Positions 52,699 through 60,766 of a stretch of DNA of 64,000 nucleotides are shown one piece after another. The notes beneath the pieces were generated by a model, which was given only the letters and a program-made list of their open reading frames with translations, did not search any database and was not told the origin of the DNA. The position numbers and the translations under genes are program-made. The DNA lies in assembly GCF_001485575.1 (NCBI RefSeq), contig NZ_BCNB01000006.1, positions 124,001 to 188,000 of the forward strand. The letters run 5' to 3'. The stretch comes from Haloarcula sp. CBA1127 (lineage in GTDB: Archaea; Halobacteriota; Halobacteria; Halobacteriales; Haloarculaceae). Position 1 is the stretch's first letter; each line of letters opens with the position of its first letter.

Positions 52699-53648
52699 TG
52701 TCAGTCCTCGCTATCGCCGAGCACCGGCGCGGGGAGCTCCGACCGGTGAGCTTGGAACAGTTAGCAGCCGGTCGCGATCTCGCCGACGAACTCGGAAGCG
52801 AGCTACACACCGCCGTCATCGGCGGCGATGTCGAGGCGTTCGGGGCGGAGCTGAACCGCGAAGGCGTCGACGCCGTCCACACCGTCGATATCGGCGAAGA
52901 GTTCAACCACGACGTGTACACGCAGGTCGTCACCCAGCTGGCCACGGAGCTGGACCCGACCGTCCTCCTGATGCCAAACAGCGTCAACGGCCTCGATTAC
53001 GCGCCAGCGGTCGCCAACCGGCTCGACCGACCACTCGTGACCGACGTGGTCGACATCGACGCCGAGGACGGCCTCACCGCTACCAGAGAGCTGTACGGCT
53101 CGAAAGCGGAGACGACAATCGACGTCCACGCCGACCAGGCGGCCGTGACCATCCGCCCGGCCGAGTGGCCGACCATCGAAGCGGACGGGGATGCTGCCAT
53201 CGAGGCGTTCGACGCGACCATCGACGAGAGCGCCGTCAAGTCCACCGTGAAAGGCTTCGAAGAGGTCGGCGGTGGCGACATCGACATCACTGACGCCGAC
53301 GTGCTGGTGTCCGTCGGCCGCGGGATCGAGGAGGAGGAGAACCTGGATATCATCCACGACCTCGCTGATGCGCTGGACGCGACGGTGTCGGGTTCCCGAC
53401 CGCTTATCGACAACGGCTGGCTGGCGAAAGACCGTCAGGTCGGCCAGAGCGGGAAGGTCGTCACCCCAGACGTGTACATCGCCGTCGGTATCTCCGGGGC
53501 CGTCCAGCACGTCGCCGGGATGAAGGGGTCGGATACGATCGTTGCCATCAACACCGACCCGAACGCGCCGATATTCGATATCGCCGACTACGGCATCCAG
53601 GACGACCTGTTCGAGGTCGTCCCGGCACTCATCGAGCAGTTCCAGTAG
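52698..53648 (+). CDS. etfA: Electron transfer flavoprotein subunit alpha
   Basis: A 316-residue ETF alpha subunit, MSVLAIAEHRRGELRPVSLE. The C-terminal FAD domain is clear: DVLVSVGRGIEEEENLDIIH, ATVSGSRPLIDNGWL, RQVGQSGKVVTPDVYIAVGISGAVQHVAGM and the final INTDPNAPIFDIADYGI. It forms a heterodimer with EtfB and holds the FAD. It starts on the last base of etfB (TAATG), consistent with coupled translation. Confidence 0.95.
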   Translation: MSVLAIAEHRRGELRPVSLEQLAAGRDLADELGSELHTAVIGGDVEAFGAELNREGVDAVHTVDIGEEFNHDVYTQVVTQLATELDPTVLLMPNSVNGLDYAPAVANRLDRPLVTDVVDIDAEDGLTATRELYGSKAETTIDVHADQAAVTIRPAEWPTIEADGDAAIEAFDATIDESAVKSTVKGFEEVGGGDIDITDADVLVSVGRGIEEEENLDIIHDLADALDATVSGSRPLIDNGWLAKDRQVGQSGKVVTPDVYIAVGISGAVQHVAGMKGSDTIVAINTDPNAPIFDIADYGIQDDLFEVVPALIEQFQ

Positions 53649-53709
53649 CCGCTACACACTGAATCGCGGGTGACAAGGTACTTTTTATGGTAGTCCTAAG
53701 GGAGCGGTA

Positions 53710-54552
53710 ATGGAGTATCTCGAGCGCCGGCGCGACCGGGTCGAGGAGCGCCTAGAGGCGGTTCTCGACAGCGTGGAGCCGGAGGAACTCGCAGACGAAG
53801 TGCGCCACGTGGCGCTTTCTGGGGGGAAGCGAGTGCGGCCGACGGTGACAGTGCTGGTGTGTGAGGCGCTGGGTGGGGAGCCGGCCGATGCCGTCGATTT
53901 CGCAGTCGGCATTGAACTCGTCCACAACGCTTCGCTAGTCATCGACGACATCATCGACGAGTCAGAACTCCGCCGGGGGTCCCCGGCCGCTTGGGAAGCC
54001 TTCGGCCACGGCCCCGCAATCATCGCCTCCGATGGCCTGCTCGGCGAAGCGTTCAATCTATTCTCGACGGACGAGCGCGCCATGCAGACCGTCTCCGAGT
54101 CGATGGTCGAACTAGGCGAGGGCGAGGCGATGGAACTGGTCGCAGAGCCCACCAACGAGCAGGAGTACATGGAACTGGCCCGCCGAAAAACCGGGGCGCT
54201 GTTCCGCGCTGCGGCAGAGCTGGGCGCGATCGCTGCCGACTCGGACCCGTACACGGTCGAGGCAGTCGGCCAGTACGCCGAACGGGTCGGCGTGGCCTTC
54301 CAGATGCGCGACGACGTGCTCGATGCGACGGCCGACGCCGAAACGCTGGGCAAGCCGGCCGGGACCGACGCGGAGATGGAACGACCGTCGTTGGTGGAAG
54401 TGACGGAGCTGACGACAGAGGAGGCAAACGAGCGAGCGCGGGCCGAGTCCGACGCCGCCCTCGAGTCGCTGTCGACCATCGACGCCCCGGAGTCCCAGTC
54501 GATGGAGTACCTACGCGACCTCGCGGAGTTCGTCGTTGTCCGCGAACGGTAA
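53710..54552 (+). CDS. idsA: Polyprenyl (geranylgeranyl-type) diphosphate synthase
   Basis: A 280-residue isoprenoid chain synthase, MEYLERRRDRVEERLEAVLD, that condenses isopentenyl diphosphate with allylic primers. The first Asp-rich motif is LVIDDIIDESELRRG near residue 79 and the second is FQMRDDVLDAT near 198. GGKRVRPTVTVLV is the substrate-binding stretch. Short relative to classical GGPP synthases (~340 aa), so chain length is uncertain, but archaeal lipid synthesis needs C20. A TATA box (CTTTTTATG, ~53680) sits ~28 nt upstream, fitting leaderless transcription. Confidence 0.87.
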   Translation: MEYLERRRDRVEERLEAVLDSVEPEELADEVRHVALSGGKRVRPTVTVLVCEALGGEPADAVDFAVGIELVHNASLVIDDIIDESELRRGSPAAWEAFGHGPAIIASDGLLGEAFNLFSTDERAMQTVSESMVELGEGEAMELVAEPTNEQEYMELARRKTGALFRAAAELGAIAADSDPYTVEAVGQYAERVGVAFQMRDDVLDATADAETLGKPAGTDAEMERPSLVEVTELTTEEANERARAESDAALESLSTIDAPESQSMEYLRDLAEFVVVRER

Positions 54553-54603
54553 AGACCGATCCGAACGGGAGGGCTTTTGCCCGCTGCTCGATTACGCCCG
54601 GCA

Positions 54604-55167
54604 ATGACAGTTATCGGTATCGTCGGGCTGCCGGGCAGTGGGAAAAGCGAGGCAGCGAACGTCGCCGCCGAGATGGACGTACCGGTCGTGACGATGGGCG
54701 ACGTCATCCGCGAAGAGTGCCGTGACCGCGGGCTCGACCCCGCAACGGACCACGGGACAGTCGCGAAGGCGCTCCGAGAGGAGAACGGCCCCGCCGCCAT
54801 CGCTGAGCGCTCGCTACCGATGATCGAGGCGGAACTCGAATCGAACGACACCGTCCTCGTCGACGGTATCCGGTCGGACGTGGAAGTCGAGGCGTTCGAG
54901 TCGGCGTTCGGCGACACGTTCCTGCTGGTCGAGGTAGACGCACCGTTTGAACTGCGGGCCGACCGACTTGACCTCCGTGGGCGGGACACCTCGGCGGAAG
55001 ACGGCGGCGAATCGCTTGAGGACCGCGACGCTCGCGAACTCGGATTCGGAATGGGCGAGGCCATGGACATGGCCGACCTGACTATCGAAAATACGGAGAC
55101 GCTGGCCGCGTTCCAGCGGACCGTTCGCACACTGATCCGTGACGGCCCGGAGGCACTCGACCAATGA
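54604..55167 (+). CDS. P-loop kinase-like protein, UPF0200 family
   Basis: A 187-residue P-loop protein, MTVIGIVGLPGSGKSEAANV. The Walker A GLPGSGKS is intact, followed by VVTMGDVIREECRDRGLD, a helical lid and DTVLVDGIRSDVEVEAFE (Walker B-like). The family (UPF0200, dephospho-CoA-kinase-like fold) is archaeal and of unknown substrate. It overlaps the next gene by 4 bp (ATGA), and that gene overlaps the third, so three genes are coupled. Confidence 0.86.
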   Translation: MTVIGIVGLPGSGKSEAANVAAEMDVPVVTMGDVIREECRDRGLDPATDHGTVAKALREENGPAAIAERSLPMIEAELESNDTVLVDGIRSDVEVEAFESAFGDTFLLVEVDAPFELRADRLDLRGRDTSAEDGGESLEDRDARELGFGMGEAMDMADLTIENTETLAAFQRTVRTLIRDGPEALDQ

Positions 55168-55586
55168 GCGCCGTCTACTCCGTCGACGTCCGAATCGAGG
55201 CCCCCGTCAACGACACCGAAGTAACCGACAGAGTCGCCGACGCCATCCAGAACCTCTTCCCAGAGGCTGACCCGACCCACCAGCAGGGCGCGCTCGTCGC
55301 AGAGGTACACACGATGGACGGGTTCTCCGAGCTCCTCCACCGGCGGGAAATTCTGGACACAGCCCGGTCGGTCTTCTTCGACAATCTAGAGGGTGACACC
55401 TTCGCGTTCGACGTGAAAAAGCAGGCAGCGTTCGAGGGGCGGATTAACTTCGCGGTCGGTGACCCTTCGGAACTGGGCGACATCCACATGAACGTGACCG
55501 TCACCGAACCGACGGCCGAGGAGTACATCGACTACGTCGCGCCGCCAACCGAGGACGGACAGCCGGTCTACGACGACGACACATGA
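55164..55586 (+). CDS. UPF0201 family protein
   Basis: A 140-residue protein, MSAVYSVDVRIEAPVNDTEV, with an alpha/beta RNA-binding-like pattern (VYSVDVRIEAPVNDTEVTDR; FELLHRREILDTARSVF). This is the archaeal UPF0201 family, whose structures show an RRM-like or ribosomal L5-like fold, consistent with RNA binding. It is coupled by 4-bp overlaps to the UPF0200 gene before it and the HAD gene after it. Confidence 0.84.
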   Translation: MSAVYSVDVRIEAPVNDTEVTDRVADAIQNLFPEADPTHQQGALVAEVHTMDGFSELLHRREILDTARSVFFDNLEGDTFAFDVKKQAAFEGRINFAVGDPSELGDIHMNVTVTEPTAEEYIDYVAPPTEDGQPVYDDDT

Positions 55587-56206
55587 CGACGACCATCTGT
55601 TTCGACCTCGACGACACGGTCGTCCACTATCCGGAGCCGTACAAGAATATCATCCAGAGAACAGTCGAGGCTCACGGTATCGAGTATACGGACGAGGTCC
55701 GGGCCGTTAGCAAGGAGGCGTTCTACACGGCCTTCGAGGCGCTGGAGCCGAACCCGTACCGCCAGTCGATGGCCGCCGTCGTGGAGGCGGTCGGGGCGGA
55801 CGTGGACCTCGACACGCTGGTCGAGACGCTCAGGGAAACCGAGTTCGCATCGACGACCGTCCCCGACGCAGCCCGGGACAGCCTGACCGCACTTGCCGCC
55901 GACAATCAGCTCGCGATTGTCACCAACGGTATCCGGGAGCGGCAGGTCGCAAAGCTCGACCATCACGGGCTGACCGACCTGTTCGACCTCTTTGTCGCCT
56001 CCTACGAGGTCGGTGCACACAAGCCCGACAGCGCTCCGTTCGACCGGGTCCGGGAGGAGCTTCCGGCCGACGAGTACGTGATGGTCGGCAACGAGTACGA
56101 AAGCGATGTCGAGGGCGCACGCAACGCGGGCTTCGTGCCGATTCACTACGAGTCGGGCGACGACGGCGGGCCGGACCTCTGGGATTCTATCGACGCGCTG
56201 GTATAG
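55583..56206 (+). CDS. HAD-superfamily hydrolase
   Basis: A 207-residue phosphatase-like protein. The nucleophile motif FDLDDTVVHYP is at residues 7-17, motif II is IVTNGIRERQVAKL (Thr/Asn), and motif III/IV is HKPDSAPFDRVREEL plus VMVGNEYESDVEGARNAG. The subclass is a canonical Cof-type/phosphoglycolate phosphatase-like cap. Substrate unknown. Third gene of the coupled cluster 54604-56206. Confidence 0.9.
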   Translation: MTTTICFDLDDTVVHYPEPYKNIIQRTVEAHGIEYTDEVRAVSKEAFYTAFEALEPNPYRQSMAAVVEAVGADVDLDTLVETLRETEFASTTVPDAARDSLTALAADNQLAIVTNGIRERQVAKLDHHGLTDLFDLFVASYEVGAHKPDSAPFDRVREELPADEYVMVGNEYESDVEGARNAGFVPIHYESGDDGGPDLWDSIDALV

Positions 56207-56263
56207 CGTGCGTGACTGCCGCACAGAACACAACGGGTACTGGAAGCGGCCGATCGCCGGGGC

Positions 56264-56608
56264 TCAGGCCAGTACAGCTGTGAGGATGATACCGGTGTTC
56301 CACGCTGTCACCGCAACGCCTAGTAGCGCCAGTCCGAGCGGGACGCCGATGGAATACGGCCGAGAAACGTACTTCCAGACGGCGAAAAAGCCCACGAACA
56401 CGGTTGCTTTCAGGCCAGTCAGCACCAGCACCGCGTGCTCTTCCAGCAGTAGTTTGACCACGGGGCTGAGTTCGGTCACGCCAGTAATGCTGTAGCCAAT
56501 GAGCGTCGTGACGAGGTCGCCGACGCCGAAAAAAGCGACGGCGACCGCCCACAGGGCGACGGCGGTGTTCGACGGACCGGCAAATCGAGCGGGGTGCCGC
56601 CAGTTCAT
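56264..56608 (-). CDS. Small four-helix membrane protein (DUF5658-like)
   Basis: A 114-residue membrane protein, MNWRHPARFAGPSNTAVALW, with helices at about residues 15-40, 58-77, 80-95 and 96-113. The motif GVGDLVTTLIGYSITGVTELSPVV near residue 25-48 (G-D-x-x-T-T) is what I recall from the DUF5658 family. Function unknown. ATG at 56608 is chosen over 56659. It is convergent with the HAD hydrolase gene. Confidence 0.72.
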   Translation of the reverse strand: MNWRHPARFAGPSNTAVALWAVAVAFFGVGDLVTTLIGYSITGVTELSPVVKLLLEEHAVLVLTGLKATVFVGFFAVWKYVSRPYSIGVPLGLALLGVAVTAWNTGIILTAVLA

Positions 56609-56847
56609 GCCTCCTGCTATCGCGCAGCGGTACTTCGTTAGTGGTAGCTTCAATGACAACTACAGTGGTAAGCTGCTCTTTCGAGCGTTGACAGCGCAGT
56701 GTTACACGGCCGGGAGTCAGCGAGGACCGACGGTGCAGCGGAGCGTACCCGTCCGAAGCAGCTATGTACTACAGGTAACCGCCGCCTTCCGAGGGGAAGG
56801 GCCACAAGGAGCGGCGACCGCGCTGCCGCTGAGGGGCTCGGACGGAC
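56609..56847. other. 239-bp intergenic region, no supported gene
   Basis: Between the leftward molybdopterin-domain gene (stop at 56848) and the start of the leftward DUF5658-like gene. It contains no frame I would support and no tRNA or other RNA fold that I can recognise. A short promoter for the 56608 gene should lie near its right edge. Confidence 0.4.
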
Positions 56848-57903
56848 TCAAAGTCCGCTCACGAATATCGCAAGCCACTCCCCGAGTTCGCGGCGCTTGC
56901 TGACGCGCACTGACTCGACCCACTTCACCCACTGAAACCCTCGACGGCCGGGCGCAACGAGTCGGAGCGGGTAGCCGTGACCGTGGGCCAGGCGCTCGCC
57001 ATCGACGTGGGTAGCCAGCATGGCATCGCGGGCCTCCGACAGGGGGAGACTCCAGCGGTAGCCGGTGACGGAACGGAACTGGACCCACGCCGCCGCGTCG
57101 TCGGGGTCGGCAGCGTCGAGCAGGTCCCCGACCCGAACGCCATGCCACTCGTGGCCGGAGAACCAGCCGCTCGTGCAGTCAAGTATTGCCGACTCAGTCG
57201 CGTCCGGCGAGAGGTCGCCGGCGACGTAGCTTGTCTCGCGGGCGACCCGGCCAGCGACCGACAGCGACCAGTCGGCCGCGTCGACCGGGTCCGGGTCGTC
57301 GGCGACCCAGCTAGTGACAGGGAACCGGTTGCCGTCGCCGGTCCCGTCCTCTCGCGACCCGGTGTACCTTCGGTCCACGCCAGCCGTGTCGAGGGCATCG
57401 TTGACTGGCCCCTGGACTCGCCAGAGGAACGCCCCCGCAGTCACCAGCCCAGCGTACCGGAGGATGGCCCGACGGCCGCCACGGGTGGCCTGCGCCGGCG
57501 AGTAGAACCGGGCGCGGAGATGCACCAGTAGCAGTGGCGGGACCAGCAGGCCGAGCGCGACGTGGAGGTGAAACAGCCCCCATGGACCGAGGTCGAGCGT
57601 GCCGCCGAATATCCACCAGACGCCGGTACCGAGCGCGCCCAGTGTAACGGCGGCCAGACCGACCGAGAGGACACGAGTACCGGTCAGCCGCGACGGAGCG
57701 ACACGGTGGAAGACACGACGAAGCTTCACCGGCAACAGAAGCGTCAGCACCACACCGGAGAGCGCATGGAGGTCGATAATCCACGCGCTGCTGGGGATGC
57801 CTGCGAAGATGGTGGCGACACCAGTGGCAAGCAGCGTCGCCACCGCCCCGAACAGCCCCCAGTCGACCGCCCGTGGCGTCGGCGTCAGCCGGCGGATGGT
57901 CAT
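56848..57903 (-). CDS. Membrane cytochrome b-like domain fused to molybdopterin oxidoreductase domain
   Basis: A 351-residue two-domain protein. Residues ~12-150 hold about four helices with histidines that could bind haem (DLHALSGVVLTLLLPVKL; GLFHLHVALGLLVPP; LLVHLRARF). Residues ~175-351 are a sulfite-oxidase/MsrP-type molybdopterin fold: the Mo-binding Cys is in ILDCTSGWFSGHEWHGV, followed by GYRWSLPLSEARDAML and GERLAHGHGYPLRLVAPG and FQWVKWVESVRV. It is like MsrP and MsrQ joined in one chain, but no Tat signal is seen, so the side of the membrane is uncertain. Confidence 0.85.
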   Translation of the reverse strand: MTIRRLTPTPRAVDWGLFGAVATLLATGVATIFAGIPSSAWIIDLHALSGVVLTLLLPVKLRRVFHRVAPSRLTGTRVLSVGLAAVTLGALGTGVWWIFGGTLDLGPWGLFHLHVALGLLVPPLLLVHLRARFYSPAQATRGGRRAILRYAGLVTAGAFLWRVQGPVNDALDTAGVDRRYTGSREDGTGDGNRFPVTSWVADDPDPVDAADWSLSVAGRVARETSYVAGDLSPDATESAILDCTSGWFSGHEWHGVRVGDLLDAADPDDAAAWVQFRSVTGYRWSLPLSEARDAMLATHVDGERLAHGHGYPLRLVAPGRRGFQWVKWVESVRVSKRRELGEWLAIFVSGL

Positions 57904-57954
57904 GGGTACCGTTAGCACTGGAGGTGTTTATACTGCCGTGGCGGCGTGACAGCG

Positions 57955-58911
57955 TCAGTACGGCTGTCGAAGGACCGTCTCGCCGCTGGCGTTCTTGACA
58001 ATGACTGTGTCGCCGTCGTTGTTCCAGACCGCCCCGTTCCGGCCCCAGTACCGCTCGGTCTCAGTGTCGGTGCCGCTGCCGGTGTAGAGCGACACCGACG
58101 CGTTCGGGTCGAGGGTCAGGTTCGCGAATGTGTACTGATGGCCGACTTCGTCGCTGACCGTCCACCCGGAGAGGCCGACGGGCTCATCGCCGGTATTCGT
58201 GAGTGTGACGTACTCATCGTTCAGGTTCTCGTTGTCGTTGCCCGCCGCGTCGGCGTGGATTTCCGCAATTTCGACGCCGCTGGCGCTCTCGGACCCACCG
58301 TCGGCGATAGCCGTGCGGGTCACTGCGTCCGAATCCACACAGCGCCAGAGTCCGCGCCGGTCGGAGCGGGCAGCGTCCTCGGCCGCGTAGAATCGGTCGG
58401 CTCGCGTGAATTCGCTGTCGTACACGCGGGCATGGCCGGTCTCGACGAGTCGATAGTTAAACAGCGTCCCGTCGTGGACAACGTAGGCCAGTAGTCGGTC
58501 GTAGTAGCCGCGCCGGTCCAGATTCGGGTCGAACGAGAGTCCGACTGTCTCGCCCAGCAGTTGCTGCTTGGCGAGCGACGACGCGTTCGTGCCGGCTCCA
58601 CGGAGGCAGGACGCACTAGCGTCGGTCTCGGGGACGCCCTCGAACTCCGCGGGGTCGTTCTCGGTGTGGACTTCGGGCGTGTCGACGCCGACGAGTCGGA
58701 CCGTATCACCTGTCCCGTTCTCGTAGGCGACCTGTATCGTGTCGCCGTCGACGACAGCCGTGACCGTCACGGTGACAGCGGACTCCGGAACGTCGACTGC
58801 CGACTGGCCGTCGACGGCGGTCCCCGCGGGCTGAGACGGCGACCCGGTGAAGCCGCTACAGCCGGCAGCGACCACGAGGACACCGATAACGCCGAACACG
58901 CCCCATCGCAT
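57955..58911 (-). CDS. Secreted thermonuclease-like nuclease fused to a lamin-tail domain
   Basis: A 318-residue lipoprotein, MRWGVFGVIGVLVVAAGCSG, with a lipobox (VVAAGC). Residues ~45-190 are a staphylococcal-nuclease fold (VVDGDTIQV; RLVGVDTPEVH; DRRGYYDRLLAYV; GHARVYD), with the Asp, Arg and Glu pattern of the active site. Residues ~210-318 are a lamin-tail-like beta sandwich (EIAEIHADAAGNDNENLNDE; YVTLTNTGDEPVGLSGWTV; WNNDGDTVIVKNASG). Such domains often bind DNA. The enzyme probably degrades external DNA for nutrients. Confidence 0.9.
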   Translation of the reverse strand: MRWGVFGVIGVLVVAAGCSGFTGSPSQPAGTAVDGQSAVDVPESAVTVTVTAVVDGDTIQVAYENGTGDTVRLVGVDTPEVHTENDPAEFEGVPETDASASCLRGAGTNASSLAKQQLLGETVGLSFDPNLDRRGYYDRLLAYVVHDGTLFNYRLVETGHARVYDSEFTRADRFYAAEDAARSDRRGLWRCVDSDAVTRTAIADGGSESASGVEIAEIHADAAGNDNENLNDEYVTLTNTGDEPVGLSGWTVSDEVGHQYTFANLTLDPNASVSLYTGSGTDTETERYWGRNGAVWNNDGDTVIVKNASGETVLRQPY

Positions 58912-58998
58912 CACATGGGTGTTGGCGGCCGGCGACACAAGCGTGGCGGTGTCGCCGGGCGGACTGTTATACGTCTGCCATGTCTGGGTTTCGGTACA

Positions 58999-59889
58999 AT
59001 GCTCGTCCCGCTGCCAGTCAGGGAAATCATGCGGACACCTGTCAAAACCATCAGCCCCGACGCGCCGGTCATCGAGGCGGCCCAGCGCCTCCGCGACGAG
59101 GAGATCGGTTCGCTCGTCGTCGAGGACGGCGGCTGCGTCGGCATCATCACGGAGAGCGACATCGTCGCCGTCACCGCAGCCGAGGGGGATACCAGAGCGC
59201 TGTCGGTCGGTGACGTAATGGCCGAGACGCTTGTGACGGTCACCCCCGACGCGGACATCGAAACGGCTGTGGATCGGTTGCGGACGAACAACATCAAGAA
59301 ACTGCCCGTCGTCGAGGACGGGTCGCTCGTCGGTATCGTCACGACGACCGACCTCTCGGACTACATCCCGCATCTCTCTCGGGCAAGGGGAGCGTTCAAT
59401 GACCAGTCACAGCGAAAGCGGTTCACCCGGCCAGACACGCTGTACGAGAACGAGGACTGGACGTTCGAGAGTTACGGGACTGCCGACGGTATCGACGTGG
59501 GTGACCACGTCGAGTTCAGCAAGACGATATCCAAGGCAGACGTGGAGGCCTTCGCCGAAGCGAGTGGCGACACGAACAGACTCCACCTTGACGCGACGTT
59601 CGCGGACGGAACGCGGTTTGGCCGCCGGATTGTCCACGGAACGCTCGTGTCCGGCATCATCAGCGCGGCTCTGGCGCGGCTCCCCGGACTGACGGTTTAC
59701 CTCTCCCAAGAACTGAGCTATCAGGGACCTGTCGACATCGACGAGGAGGTCACCGCCCGCTGTGAGGTCGTCGAGCGCATTCAGGACAACCGGTTCCGCC
59801 TGGCCACGGCTGTCGATGATTCGGAGGGGAACTGCGTTATCGAAGGCGACGCCGTTGTCATCTCCGACCCGATTCCGGACACGGCCTGA
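58999..59889 (+). CDS. Fusion of two CBS domains with a MaoC-like hydratase
   Basis: A 296-residue protein, MLVPLPVREIMRTPVKTISP. Residues ~5-120 are a CBS pair (IMRTPVKTISPDAPVIEAAQRLRDEEIGSLVV; VMAETLVTVTPDADIETAVDRLRTNNIKKLPVVED), usually sensing adenylates. Residues ~150-296 are a hotdog MaoC dehydratase (ISKADVEAFAEASGDTNRLHLD; RFGRRIVHGTLVSGIISAAL), with the Asp-x4-His catalytic pair. It is probably an enoyl-CoA hydratase allosterically switched by nucleotides. Confidence 0.88.
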   Translation: MLVPLPVREIMRTPVKTISPDAPVIEAAQRLRDEEIGSLVVEDGGCVGIITESDIVAVTAAEGDTRALSVGDVMAETLVTVTPDADIETAVDRLRTNNIKKLPVVEDGSLVGIVTTTDLSDYIPHLSRARGAFNDQSQRKRFTRPDTLYENEDWTFESYGTADGIDVGDHVEFSKTISKADVEAFAEASGDTNRLHLDATFADGTRFGRRIVHGTLVSGIISAALARLPGLTVYLSQELSYQGPVDIDEEVTARCEVVERIQDNRFRLATAVDDSEGNCVIEGDAVVISDPIPDTA

Positions 59890-59974
59890 ACCGACAGTCA
59901 GGCACATCCCATCACATTCGACTATGACCAGTCCGGGAGAACTCTCACCACGTTCCCTGTTTCGTGTTACCAAA

Positions 59975-59986
59975 TAACAATTGTTA
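59975..59986. promoter_or_regulatory. 12-bp perfect palindrome over the promoter of the winged-helix/GNAT gene
   Basis: TAACAATTGTTA at 59975-59986 is a perfect 12-bp palindrome. It overlaps or precedes an AT-rich TTAATAAT box (59984-59991) located ~25 nt before the ATG at 60013, so RNA would start at or just before the start codon. An operator for a dimeric regulator is a reasonable reading. Confidence 0.6.
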
Positions 59987-60012
59987 ATAATCTGCTAGTA
60001 GATACAACCGGT

Positions 60013-60747
60013 ATGGACGCTGTCGAACGGCCGACATTCGAAACGAGCGCAGCGATGGAGGTGTACCAGTACGTCGAACGACACGGGACGGCGGCACGGC
60101 ATAGAGTCCGTGAGATGGTAGACCTCTCTCCCGAAGCGTTCGAGAAGGCCCTGACGCACCTTCTGTCGAAGGGGTACATCGAGGACGACGGTGGGACACT
60201 GACGCTGGCGCTCGATGTCGGCTCAGTCGAGGAACACACCACGAACGGGCTGACGTACACGATTCGACCGGCCCACAACGACGATTTCGAGGGGCTCGTC
60301 CAGACCATTCGGAACGTCTCAAGCGACGGGACGTACGTTGTCGCCGAGAGCGTCGCCGAGCAGTTGCTGTACGAGGATGCCGTCACACGGCACAACACAG
60401 TCGAATCGAGAGTGTTTTTCGTCGCGACAGTTGACGAGGCGGTCGTCGGCTGGTGCCACCTCGACATCCCGCAACTGGACAAGCTTCGCGAGACGGCCCA
60501 GCTCACCGTCGGCGTCAGGGAGGAACAGCGTGGCCAGGGCATCGGCAGCCAGCTCATGCAACGCGGGCTGGACTGGGCGGAAGCCAACGGCTACCGGAAG
60601 CTGTACAACAGCGTGCCAGCGATTACGGAGAACGCGATGGTGTTCCTCGAAGACCACGGCTGGCACACAGAGGGTATCCGGCGGAACCACTACACCGTCG
60701 ACGGCGAGCAGGTCGACGAAGTGATGATGGCCTACACGTTTGACTGA
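60013..60747 (+). CDS. GNAT acetyltransferase with N-terminal winged helix
   Basis: A 244-residue protein, MDAVERPTFETSAAMEVYQY. Residues ~15-65 are a winged-helix-like domain (AAMEVYQYVERHGTAARHRV; SPEAFEKALTHLLSKGYIED) fused to a GNAT domain at ~80-244 (TYTIRPAHNDDFEGLVQTIR; LTVGVREEQRGQGIGSQLMQRG; ITENAMVFLEDHGWHTEGIR). The Q/R-G-x-G-S/T motif binds acetyl-CoA. It might acetylate a regulator or itself bind DNA. The palindrome directly upstream fits autoregulation. Confidence 0.88.
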   Translation: MDAVERPTFETSAAMEVYQYVERHGTAARHRVREMVDLSPEAFEKALTHLLSKGYIEDDGGTLTLALDVGSVEEHTTNGLTYTIRPAHNDDFEGLVQTIRNVSSDGTYVVAESVAEQLLYEDAVTRHNTVESRVFFVATVDEAVVGWCHLDIPQLDKLRETAQLTVGVREEQRGQGIGSQLMQRGLDWAEANGYRKLYNSVPAITENAMVFLEDHGWHTEGIRRNHYTVDGEQVDEVMMAYTFD

Positions 60748-60766
60748 CGGGGCCACTGGCCTCGCA

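Noticed and set aside
56609-56847. Possible structured RNA gene (short stem-like runs near 56785-56815)
   Set aside because: I could not fold it into a tRNA, SRP or RNase P pattern, and found no conserved RNA motif. Left as an unexplained intergenic region.
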